Origin: Aulostomus chinensis
Taxonomy: Eukaryota > Chordata > Actinopteri > Syngnathiformes > Aulostomidae
NCBI GenBank assembly: GCA_037954235.1
Contig: JBBMOA010000019.1
Span: forward strand, 13,538,805-13,602,804
DNA length: 64,000 bases
Direction: 5' to 3'
Part shown: positions 25,909-36,600 of the stretch, piece after piece
Layout of the letters: every line of letters begins with the position of its first letter
How positions within the stretch are numbered: the stretch's first letter is position 1
The notes under the pieces: model-generated
Told to the model about the DNA's origin: nothing
What the model saw: only the letters and a program-made list of their open reading frames with translations
The model's database searches: none
Program-made: the position numbers and the translations under genes

Positions 25909-28900
25909 CCATGTAAACACACATACACCAGAAGAAAATGACTCGCTCACGCACAAACCACATTTATTCTAATTCTGCCAATTTCTGCAAGCAATTTGAG
26001 AGTAGCTCTGTTGTTGCTTTCAGTTTCCTTGATCGTGCTATTAAAGCAGTTTATTGGCAGTTCAGTTGGCAGAGCTATAGATTATTTTAGGCGTCAGCAT
26101 GCACGCCAGCACACCACCAGAAACCACTGTAATTACAAGATCTGGTCGGTCCTTTGAACAGCTATAGCAACCAAAACTTTGATCTGGTCAAAGACAAGAC
26201 GAAGGGGTGGGCCTCCTCGGGTTAAAACAGAACTGTCCACATGGAGTTGATTTGAGGTTTTCTATATGGGAGCTCTGGAGTGAGCCAGTGAGTAATGAAG
26301 TCAGCATAAGCCAATGGAAAAGCTATCGCACAGCGCTTTGTTGGGTAAAACTACTCATTCACTCACCTCACAATATTAAAGCCATCATGACCGTAAAATG
26401 GAAGAAAAATAACCAACTGCTCTCTTGTGAATGCAAAAATGCATTTCAGGATTCTCTTGAAATTAAAGTGAAGAAAGTCTGCAAAGCGGCGTTGTTCAAA
26501 CAGCCAAGAAAGATTTATTCTTTTGTCTTCTAACTGGTAACACATAATCACATTTCCCTATAAACCACCAGGTCAGTACATCAGGAGCAGGAACCTGTAA
26601 CCTGTGCAATGTAACCACTAAGCTTCAACTATATAAGCTTCACATTCACCTGCTGTTCCCATTGATCTGAAATGGCAAATGATGCAGCTGCCACGCGTTA
26701 GTTGGTCATGCGACAACAGCAGCCAATAAAGCGTCAGGTGCTTGCTGAACTGTCCTCTAAAGATTTTATAAACCCTGCAAACCTCCTGAGAAACCTGCAA
26801 GTGCCTCAGAGAAGCTGCAATGACTTGAGCGTAGTGACAGAGTGCGCTGGGCTTCAGCGGATCTGCCTCTTCCTGAGAAAGCTGCGACTTTCCATCCAGC
26901 ATGCTCAACCGTCACTCATCAATGTCAGTCAATGCACTGTGATAAAAATCTATCTTACTGCGAGTTAAAAACGGCAGGTTTGTCCTCAATATCTGGCCTG
27001 AGACAAAGTATGAGGTGACGCAGCTCAATTGAAGTGGGACAGTGGAGCTTAAATTATCCTAAACTGCCCTGAATAATGTCACACTAATACAGAAACACAA
27101 ATTAACAAGCGATTTATGGGCTTTTATTAGCTTTAGTCAGGCCACATCTGATGAGGGCACTATTGAAGAACACGTCTCAGAGGTAGAACGCCCAAAAAGT
27201 TCTGATTGAATTATGCTGAAACAGTCGATACGAACTGATCATTCATGTTTGCCCCTTTTTGGTGAAATGCACTTTATTTCTCAATTCCGTCTGGCTGACA
27301 ACCTCTGCATCCAGTTTTCCCTTTGAGCCCCCTCTCTTCCTTGGTCTCTGGGTTTGATCAGAAGACCCACGACGCGCTGGCAGAAGAATCGTCCTATTAA
27401 GAGGAAGAAAACTGAAGGCGTGTGAGAGACTGGGGGGACAGAATCTGACACTAATGAAATATACACTCCTGAAAGGCAAAGAAAAGGCTAATGAGGGCCA
27501 GTAGTACTGCGTGGTGCCAGGGAGACTCATGTCACGAGATCTCAGTATTATGAGGTCTGGAGGGAATGTGAAGGGGCGAGTGGTGGAGTCACCAGTCCCA
27601 AGACCACCAGGCTTTTATTTTTGATTTCCCTTCAACTCAGTGGGCACAGAACCAGATGGTGCTCTCATAGAGGAAATTACAAAGCAGAATTGGAAGCAGA
27701 CTGGCGGGGAACAGTTTTCCCATCTGACATGTGCCTCACCCTCATTTGGTTTTATTTCTTACAACACACAAAATGAATCAATTAAATTTTCCCCATTGTG
27801 ATAGATTAAATACAACTCAGATATTCTTCTAGGTCTGTTTCTAGAAGATTAAAAAGGCAATTATGGTACATTTTCTCCACTGCTGATCCAATCACATCTA
27901 TCCTCCAGCAGCCGCTAAGGCATGTACAGTAGCACTCTTGAAGGTAAATTGTTGCCCAAGGAACTCTGTTATTCTGTAGTACAAAAGCAGCAATCAAAAA
28001 CATCAGGACTAAATTAATAGAATGAAACCCAAAATAAGAGGAGTGCAGATTACATTTTAGCTTCTCCTTAAAAGCTGGAATTACAAATTGGTGCTCTGCT
28101 GTGATATATTGGACTTGAAGCTTGAAAGTGGATGCCTCAGAGCTGTGCTTAAGTTTGTGGTTCAGTTAATTACAGCCAGAGTACAGTAGTTACAAAGAGA
28201 GACGGATAGATTCAGTGCACAAACTCCACTAAAAGCCGAGAGATGCAGCACAATGGCTCTGGAGTGTAATGGGACCGGGGAGCAGCAGAGCTGGAGGACA
28301 CGCTTCTGTGGCTAGGTAGTTGTTTTGTGGACCAACTCCCAAATGGATAGCAGTTTTGAACACAACTGGGCTGCAATGGAGGAACCCACTTAAAAGCACA
28401 ACAGAAAAAGATCCACCTGCTCTTAACAGCTGAGTGCAATTCTATCAAGGCGGTAGAAGGCTTATTTTAAAGTCAATCAGCCGGTCACAGGGGAGGACGG
28501 GGACTCATCTGTCCTCCACTGTCTGTCCAGCTCCCTTGGTTATCCTGTAAACCAACAATCCGAAGAAAAAAAAAATCTGTCAGCCTTTGTTGAACCAGTG
28601 AGCTGATGTCCAATCCCATTTACCGCAGGGATCAGACACAGCTGCTCCACATTTGGATAAAAACACACATTTACACACAAGGGAAAGACGTTTTACCTAA
28701 TGTTTTTCCGTGCATCATCAGAGATAAATTATATATCCAACATTGCAGCGGACACGCTTTAAATATTAAGCCAAAATTGGAGGCCTATGACTTTCTGTGT
28801 TTGGCGATTAAAAGAAGTTTAGTCCATAGCCTGCACTGTTTTGTCAATCAGATTGTGTTTTATATGCCATTTGTCAGTATTACGCAAAAACTACCAAGCA

Positions 28901-31381
28901 AAAGTCGTGGTGGGGAAAAGGCCCTTATGTCTGGTACAGATGTGTATCAGTGGGCAGATACACGAACAGAAAGTCTTCAGGTGTTCTCAGAATGTTAAGT
29001 TTTGTTCAACTTGTCATTACGACCACTTTTTTTTTTGACACATTTGGCAAATTCATCTTCTTTCAGACCATGTAACTCTTAAGCGCAAAGACAAATTTAG
29101 CTCCATGAGCCTCACAGTGACAAGAGTAAACTCCAACTGTGACCCCCCCAGGTGTGATCAGAATCTTCAGGAGGAAAACTGTATTCTGAGCAAAACCAGA
29201 TATGAAACACCGAGGCCAGAGCGGGTAAAGACTTTTGGTAAAAAAGCCAGAGCTGAAGAGGTGTGGCCCCCATTGATTCAAATCTGCTGATCAGACTCCT
29301 TCACTGATGTCTGTGGCGTTGACCGAACACTTGACATACCAGACAATTTAACTTCTATTTTAACTTCTGTTATTATTTACACATGTTGTTTCATCAAGTC
29401 TGTCTCTGAGGTAGAGTCGGGAGCTGGAGACTGATGTCTACTGCTAATGTATAACATTGTATGCTCAAACATACATACAGTATGTCGTTGGTCAGGATGT
29501 GTTGATGTTCCTAAAAATAAAACTGGCACTGGCCATTCTTCGCTTGTTTCTCCAGAAATATTACACTGACTTTTGCAGGGCATCAAATTCAGTTCATGAC
29601 ATGAGTGACAAAGCCAGATGGAGAGCAGCTCAGCAAACAAGGACTGGATTAAGTGGAGTAAAAAAAAAAAAAAAGCTACATTGTTGCTGAAGTGCTGGAA
29701 GAAATGACGACAGCGTGTGAAGATCATGAGGTTTGGTGAACAGACGAAGAGATGGGGAAGCCTTTTCAGAACCACAAACAACAGCAGGCCTTAGCCATTA
29801 ATTATTATACATTGAGGGGCTTTTTTTAATCAGTTTAGTTTTACAAAACAGGAAAAAGAAGCCCTGCAAGAGGTTAACACTAGGTGTCAGGAGCAAGGCT
29901 TCTCAACCTTATCACTAGCACCTCAGAGCTGTTAATGATGTACATATACTCACAATTGTAGTACTCTCGTTCCAATAACGTGATGTTCCCCATCTGTAGC
30001 GACACAAATGTTACACTTCCTCCGGCCTAAAATGTATGGTGGGTGTTCAGATTTATGGTTCAGAAGTGATATGGACTTGCATGAGCATACATAGGTTTTT
30101 CAGTTAGTTGTCAGATAGATCACATGACCTTTCTGGAGAAAAAGGGGGCTGGTATCAGCTGGAAATGGCTGATGCCCTGAGTCTGAGTAACATAATTACC
30201 TGTCAGAATTTATACTAAATCTAAAAAAAAAAAAAAAAAAAAAGACAATGAATGAAATGATAAATCAAAGATTTCCCAGTAATGTGGAAAGTCTGCTAGT
30301 GCTGCTATTCTAGCAGAGAATGATGATTCAGCTCTCTGCAGCTTAAAGCTCATTGTTTTGGTTTGTATGTTCACAAAAACAGGATCTCATACAAAACACT
30401 TGTGATGGAGAACTGAAGTAGAACATTGGCTGATGAGGAGAACTGAGCATGTAACAAGCAACAGCCCCAGATAGCTGTGGAGGAGTAACACAGTAGGACA
30501 ACCACTGAATGTGTGGTGAGAAATTGATGCCCACATTGCTCTGTTTCTGCTGGAGTGTGAGCTCACACTCCCAGAGCTTGATAAGCTGCTATCAAGGCAG
30601 CTTTACAGATTCTCTGATCAGATGCCAAATCATCCGCATCAATCCCGAACGCAACATGTTCAGCGTAAAAGCTAACCTTTTTAAGTGTAAGAAATAGTAA
30701 CAACCCTACAAAAGGAGTATGTCACCCCTGAAATTTTTTCTTTTCATAAAAATTGGACTACCTATGCAGTAAAAAAGGTTGAAATGTTCTGTCTTACTAC
30801 GCTTGGGTCAACTAGAGAGATTTAAACACACAGAGCTGATTGGTTCTCGAGTGAATTTTAAGCAAATTGTTTAAAGAAGCAAATGCGCGTTTAGTCTGGT
30901 TCCATCGACTGGTTCAGGGCAAATAAATTAGGGTGTATGATGTCATTCGCGGATGGCAGTACAGGCAAAGTTATTCATGGCTGCAATAGAGAAGAGCAAG
31001 TTCTAATCTACCTGAGAAGTCGGTAGGGTTTACCTTCATTGGACGAGTTGTAATTGTTCTCTTCTGGTGTCAACTAGTTGATAAAGTTCTAGAGAGATTC
31101 TATGAAGACGACAGTGATGGAAACAGTAGCCGACTCACGCGTTAATGACTCGCTACCACTGAGCTAATTAAAAAAAAAAAAACGCATTTCCTTCTCATAT
31201 TTACTCGTTCAAAAAAGGCAAAAAAAAAAAACACGTTAAAAAAAAGCAAAAACATATATACGTACATGAAAAACAAAAATGAATTCTGCTTACTGTTCAC
31301 CACGCCTTGCCATATTTGCGGCGATGTCAGGTACGTTGCATGTCAAGTTCTGCACTCTCTATTGCAGGAACAAACATACAT

Positions 31382-32093
31382 TGTGTCCCCAATCACATAC
31401 TTCCACACTACATACTTAAAATTTCGAGTATACCCAACTCAAAATGGAAAAAAAGTATAGCTAGTATGCTAAAATTAAGTCTGCAAAAGTACCTGGATGA
31501 TGTACTCAAATCAGTCAAGATTTTGAATATGCGACTGTGGACCCTCGCCACACTCATTTTAAAATCGATAAAAATGGCGGCAGACAGCTGTGGCGAGAGT
31601 CGGTCGACACTGACTTGTACAGAGTCATCTTTACATTAAATAACGGACACAAGTTTAAAATTCTGTGTGGTCACAGGTTTGAAAAATAAAATGACTTGTC
31701 ACCAAAATGTTTTGCTAAATAGATCACACAAATAGACTTTTGACCTGTGCATCTTCAGCCAACAGGAGGACATCGCGTTGTCAGTGCCGATTGTGGCGTC
31801 ACAATGCGCGATGGGCGTTCATTTTGCTGTTTTACTGCTTCAAAAATCGACAAACAAGCGCAGGCAAAAGGTGGCAGTAATTAGCTGATGCTGATGCGGT
31901 GCTAGCCAGTCACACGTAGGCGTGGAAGAAGACGTTAGCGCGTTTTCATTTCCGGTGAGTGCACCGTGCGGCAGTATGCGATTTGGGACGGCACTGCACC
32001 CTCGAAACTGCGCGATTGGGTATATAGTATGCTTAGTATACTCAATTTGAATATTTTAGGTATGCAGTATGGAAGTATGCGATTTGGGACACA
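31382..32093. mobile_element. Non-autonomous DNA transposon (about 712 bp) with terminal inverted repeats
   Basis: The left end TGTGTCCCCAATCACATACT and the inverted right end TGTGTCCCAAATCGCATACT match at 18 of 20 positions. Weaker inverted similarity continues inward (ACTACATAC-TAAAAT, then a GAGTATAC block). No transposase reading frame is present, so it would need help in trans. A second copy of the right-end sequence, GCAGTATGCGATTTGGGAC, lies internally at 31971-31989. Inner inverted repeats CTCGCCACA (31544-31552) and TGTGGCGAG (31589-31597) are perfect. The target-site duplication is not clear, so the superfamily (hAT, PIF/Harbinger or other) is left open. Confidence 0.75.
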
Positions 32094-33635
32094 CTCATAG
32101 CCTGAACTTTGAGAGTGGTGGAGTGGAGTTACAGTAACATATACTACAGAGTCTTTGTTTACAAAAATTAATGATCATGGAACCACCAGGTGCAAATTCA
32201 TATCCAGCTAAATAAACCCACAGAGGAATACTGGGAGGATTACCATAGAAACCAGGCTGCTAAATTCAGCAGTAAAGCAGATACTGATGCCAGCGATGAG
32301 TATTTTTCTCGAACGGAGTCGAGGAAACTTGTAACAGATAATTAACACCTTTGCCGCTGGCAACAGCAGAAACCAGCAGGAGTTTTGCATCTCTGTTGGT
32401 CATGGCTGCATGTGGTAAGAGTGTGATCAATATTTCAGTTGACCATTTCTGTATATACACAATTATACACAAAGTCATAATAAACCTTTAGTCCTGTGTT
32501 ACTGAAGATGAAAACCACTGGCTGCAGCCACTGGAGGTTCGATCGAGCCCTTTAAACCAACGCACTGTGGCTGTTTTATCGGTGAAACAGTGACAACTTT
32601 CCCACTCTTATGATAAAGCTGATCAAGACAATAATCTGAAATAATTGCTGCCATGTAAACAGGCATGTTGGCAGGAGTAAGCAATAATCAGATTAAAACC
32701 TGTAGGATTCGAGTCTCATGATTGAAGTGTATTTTCGACACATACACCTTAATCACACCTACCTCTACCTGAGAGTTTGAGCATTTTTGCAGCATGTACT
32801 TCAGTCAAACTGCAATATGGCACACGGTCTAGCTTCAAGTGAATGTTGCACACTTGGCTCCAAGCAGTTTTCTATGTTTTTGAAAAAAAAAAGTTCCATA
32901 ACCATCATGATGGCATAAATGTCTCCAGTCAAATTCAGGAAATGAACACTGACCTAGAATGTAGAGATGTAATCAGGGCATGAATCTGCAGACAGGAGCT
33001 GGACTTACAGTAGATCTGTAGCATGCAAACAGATGTATGACTGGATGATGCCATCAGGAGGTCATGTAGGCACCTTCATCCAAATACTGTCAAAGTCAGG
33101 TTATTGCTTCCATGTCAAGGTAGCAACCAGTGCCATTTCACTCAGATGACTGTGACCAAGATCACGACTCGTGTTAGTTTTAGTCGCATTTGCTGTCTGG
33201 CAGACGGGCTGTTCTGGTTTGGAGCTCATCCGATGGGGTTGGATTTCAGAGGGTACAAAAGTACAAACTGCAGCTGGCAAAAGTTAAACACGATTCATCT
33301 GCTATTCAAATTTTGAAGATTTAAAGAGGGTTGAAAACTATGTTTCCCGTTAAATGATGTTCGGTCTTCATGATGGCGATCACTTACGTGACCAGTACGG
33401 ATGGTCAAACTCAGGCTGCGTGTCCTGGTGTGTCCCCTCACCTTGTTGCCGTATTATCATACCTAAACCCCCATGAAATTTTGCTCAGTGCCTCTCTCTG
33501 TGTACTCTGGTCCTACACATTGCTATGTGAATATCCTCAAAAAAACATTTGAAATGAAGGACAAATCCTCTGTGCAGCTAAGCGCATCGAAGACTAAGGA
33601 GATGAATGGTTGTCTCCAGGCAGTGCACGCACGCG

Positions 33636-33636
<1 letters not shown>

Positions 33637-33672
<36 letters not shown>
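33637..33672. repeat. (AC)n microsatellite
   Basis: Pure AC array of about 36 bases in intron 1, preceded by ACGCACGCG. Confidence 0.97.
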
Positions 33673-33675
<3 letters not shown>

Positions 33676-34194
33676 CAAGAGGAGGTGGTCCAGCAATAGA
33701 GATACCTGTAGCAAAAGAGCCAAAATGAGATTCATCATCCACAAGCTTGAAGAAAGATTGCAGCTGGGAAACTAAAAGACACAGATGTTGAATGAGCAGC
33801 AACATGATATAAACGCATCAGTGGTTTGAGGGAAGAATTTGTAGTTAGGAGACAAATGCAGCAGTGTTGAATTTGTAGATAATACAAATACAAACTGCAA
33901 AGAACGAGAAATGCAATTTTTCTATCTAAAAAGGTAATTAGGACATTGTCTAGTATCCCTCAGCACGTCGGAGGTGGGCTTCATAAGAAGCGCTGACATT
34001 TTTTTTTTTTTACCTTTGCTGGAAATCTATTGAAATAACTTGATACGAAGCTCAGAGACAGAGCAACACCAGTGGGCCTGATCCGAGGAGGTGAGAAACT
34101 TTTCGGTCGCAGACCTCGGCCATCCACCGAGGGTGACGGGGGGTTTGGAGAGAAATCAGACTGCTGACTGAATCAAGTAAACCAGGCTTTTCCA

Positions 34195-34330
34195 AGTCAA
34201 ATCAATTTATTCAAAGAGCACCGAATCACAACAAAATGTATCTCATCACACTTTCAACAAGAGTACGTCTAAAACTTTCTCTACATCCATTTTGTTTAAA
34301 GAGACCTGACAATTCCCCATAAGTTAGCTC
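34195..34330. repeat. Possible dispersed-repeat fragment, next to the second SINE
   Basis: The stretch with AATCAATTTATTCAAAGAGCAC, ATCACAACAAAATGT, ATCTCATCACACTTTCAAC and AATTCCCCATAAG resembles a common teleost dispersed repeat I recall (TTTATTTATACAGCACCAAATCACAAC...). Purine-rich sequence typical of the same element occurs on both sides of the SINE at 34441-34681 (34380-34440 and 34700-34760), so the SINE may be nested inside it. Identification is from familiarity only. Confidence 0.35.
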
Positions 34331-34440
34331 TTATGCAACTGCAGCAAACTACTGTCTGTGAATTGCATGCTGCCATCTGCCTCGACCACTTGGAGTGAAA
34401 GAGAGCCAGAAAGATACTGAGAGAGAAAAATAGAGAGAAA

Positions 34441-34681
34441 ATGGTAAATGGACTCGTGGACTCAATTTTATATCGTGCTTTTCTACCTCAGCGGTACTCA
34501 AAGCGCTTTACAGTGTCATCTCATTCACACACACACACACACTCACACACTGATGGTGGAGGCTGCCATGCAAGGCGCCAACCTACTCATCAGGAGCAAT
34601 TATGGTCACCGCGGTCGGGGATCGAACCAGCGACCCTTTGGTTGCTAGACGGCCACTCTACCCCTGAGCCATGCCGCCCAC
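34441..34681 (-). mobile_element. Second type of tRNA-derived SINE
   Basis: A different element from family 1. On the minus strand its head reads GGGCGGCATGGCTCAGGGG, with A box TGGCTCAGGGG at 34671-34661 and a perfect B box GGTTCGATCCC at 34628-34618. The body contains a (CA)n/(TG)n stretch (about 34528-34550) and the segment AAAGCGCTTT, and it ends in CCATTTACCAT on the minus strand. The pattern of TATATAGCGCTTTTCTACC-like tail and tRNA-like head is familiar from teleost genomes. Flanks show only a weak possible duplication (AGAGAAAA / AAAGAAAA). Confidence 0.75.
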
Positions 34682-35130
34682 ACAAAGAAAAGGCCATATA
34701 CAAAGACAGAGACAGGCAGAGGATGAGTTGGAGACAAGGAAGAGAGAGACAGACGGAGGATGAGTAGATTACTACACAACCACCAACAGTGACAGTAGCT
34801 AATGTGGCTAACAATATTGATACCTACCGCACTTTAGCGTAAGGAGCCTGAACATATCAGTATCAATACAGTAAGAATACTGATACTAGTACAAGTACAC
34901 AGACGGCATAACTTAAGTACATATAAACATGTCCCTTCTGGTTATTTTCTTTACTACATTATTTCCACTTTTTGGGAATTGTGAGCATGCAGTGCTGAGT
35001 GCTCCAAATGTAGCAATGATATAAAGTTTGCTCTAGTGCCACCTAGTCCACTCGGGAAGATATATTTTCACCACAATGTGCACATCTGTCTGCCCCTTCA
35101 TGCAAAAGCCAAACATTGTCCAGTTCCACC

Positions 35131-35151
35131 ACCCTCCCTCCCTCCCTCCCT
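35131..35151. repeat. (CCCT)n microsatellite
   Basis: Five CCCT units in intron 1, about 0.7 kb from the exon 1 donor. Confidence 0.9.
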
Positions 35152-35876
35152 ACGGAACACCCAGGGTTGCAAGTACCTGTGCATCACTGCTTGTAGCTTT
35201 ATAAAGGGCCCCAGTGAGACAGGACACTGGGGCCTGGAAGTTTGCCTGGTCGGAGGTTGGAGCTCCCTGGTTTCACCTGCTTCTTAAACACAAAATCTAA
35301 GGCTGAATGTGACTGGATCTGGATCTCCATCAGATATGAGGCTCAGATCAGCAATGACTCACTGAACCATGTTGACATGCAGGATGTTGCCTGCCAGACT
35401 TACTGAAAACCTAATAATTCGACCTGTTAATATAATGAACCCTGCAGGATCTGGTCCACCCTACTTGAAATCCATCCATTATTTTGACTGAGGACATCCT
35501 GACTCCAGGTCCTGTCGTGATACTCCAAAGGCATGGTGATAGAGAGAGGAAATAGCCGGGCTACAATGTCTTGGCTATGTCTTTTTAATTCATCCCAGGA
35601 TATATATGAGCCTTCTATGTCAGCACGCTGAGGAAGGAGTCGATATCCCACCAAGACACACGCATTTACATTTATTTATTGCAGGCCATTGGGGGGCAAT
35701 TTCCTCTCACATCGCACCCGAGCTGCTACGAGCGGTTGAAATTCAGTTTAAGTAGAGCAGCGTTTAACTCAGAAGTAGCCAAACTGCAACCCAAGGAGTC
35801 CGCTGGTGGTGTAAGTGAGGCAAACGACACTTGGACAAGAGTTAGGAGGACATGAAAACTGCACATGAAAACTTAC

Positions 35877-36011
35877 CACCCCCATGTCCAGCTGCTCGGT
35901 GGTGGCAGACGGAGCCGCTCCAGTCAGAGGTAAAAGCCCCAATATCGGCATGAAGAGAAGCATCTCCGGAGATATAATCCTCGTCCACTTGTGAAGAACC
36001 GGAACAAACAT
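35877..36011 (-). CDS. mmp17: mmp17 exon 1 (start codon, signal peptide, prodomain start)
   Basis: First coding exon of a GPI-anchored membrane-type matrix metalloproteinase (MT4-MMP), an extracellular zinc protease. The exon encodes 45 residues. A basic N-terminal stretch is followed by a hydrophobic core at about residues 17-33 (MLLFMPILGLLPLTGAA), which fits a signal peptide cleaved near residue 33. A short acidic segment ending EQLDMGV follows and matches the region just before the WLS-FGYLPP motif of MMP17. The ATG at 36011 has A at -3 and an in-frame TAG nine bases upstream (36020-36018). The second ATG at 35963 has G at -3 and would give a shorter, more canonical signal peptide, so the start is not settled. 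The exon ends in phase 0 before a strong GTAAGT donor (35876-35871). Joining to exon 2 restores the conserved reading LDMGV-DWLSKFGYLPP. The gene identity is firm; which teleost paralogue (a or b) cannot be decided here. Confidence 0.85.
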
Positions 36012-36435
36012 CCTGCCCTATGACAGGCTGCTCCCGCTGGGCTCAGACACCGACCCCGGCAGCCGCATCCACGGGGTTAACACACGCCGGCTCTCCCGTA
36101 GAAGGAAAAAACGTGTCCGAAGAAAAGTCCACTACCTCACTGTTGAGCGCAAACACGTAAAACACATGAAAACCGGCGGTGGAGAAAACGTGTCTGGGTT
36201 TAGAAGTTTGTGCTCCTGGAAATGGCGTTCAGAGCAAACACCTGAGTGTGTTCTTCTGGGTGTCAAGTCCATCAGAGGTACAGATATATCCCTGCAGCTA
36301 GGCGCGCGAGCTCCCACCACCCCCCCTGTCTGTTTTAGTGCAGTCGGGAGCTCTGCTAATGAAAGCAGCTGCGCGCGGCTTTTGTCCCGAGCAGCAGGGA
36401 CCGCGCGCGCGTTGACGCACGCACTTCAGAGAGAG

Positions 36436-36476
<41 letters not shown>

Positions 36477-36600
36477 GCGTCCGTGCGTGTGTGTGTGTGT
36501 GCGTGTGTGTGTTTTACGGTCTATTTGAGACTCTCGGGTTAAGACCGAGCGGAGCGCAATATTATGTCCGTGTTGCTCGGTTCTGGAGGATGAAAGAGAG
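36012..36600 (-). promoter_or_regulatory. mmp17: Presumed mmp17 promoter / 5'UTR, CpG-rich
   Basis: Immediately upstream of the mmp17 start codon the sequence becomes clearly richer in CpG than its surroundings, for example GCGCGCG runs around 36302-36420 and ACGCGT at about 36475. This is what a CpG-island promoter would look like. A TATA-like GATATATC lies on the minus strand at about 36289-36282, roughly 270 bases before the ATG, but the transcription start cannot be placed from sequence alone. The region contains a (GA)n tract and a (GT)n tract (listed separately), which lie in the upstream promoter or the 5'UTR. No upstream coding exon is evident. Confidence 0.55.
36428..36512. repeat. 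(GA)n followed by (GT)n microsatellites in mmp17 upstream region
   Basis: A nearly pure (GA)n run at 36428-36473 is followed, after ACGCGTCC, by an interrupted (GT)n run at 36483-36512. On the mmp17 coding strand this reads (AC)n then (TC)n, about 420-500 bases before the start codon. Polypurine/polypyrimidine tracts of this kind in promoters can be nucleosome-depleted. Confidence 0.95.

Larger units (their letters stand above)
8790..35876 (-). other. mmp17: mmp17 intron 1 (about 27.1 kb, phase 0)
   Basis: Large first intron bounded by GTAAGT (35876-35871) and a poly-C/AATCCAG acceptor. It holds no other coding exon I can recognise. Interspersed elements inside it are listed separately. They are SINE copies at 15.5, 19.4 and 34.4 kb, inverted-repeat elements at 22.1 and 31.4 kb, a palindrome at 20.5 kb and many microsatellites. 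The stretches between them (for example 9.0-15.5, 24-31 and 32.1-34.2 kb) look like ordinary unique non-coding DNA. Large first introns of developmental and extracellular protease genes often hold enhancers, but I cannot identify one by eye. Confidence 0.85.

Noticed and set aside
28606..28998. 130-codon open frame on the plus strand in intron 1
   Set aside because: No recognisable domain or repeat-derived protein. Length is compatible with chance in AT-rich DNA.
35032..35053. Possible second CTCF site (TAGTGCCACCTAGTCCAC)
   Set aside because: Too many departures from the core, in particular no GGGGGCGC-type block on either strand.
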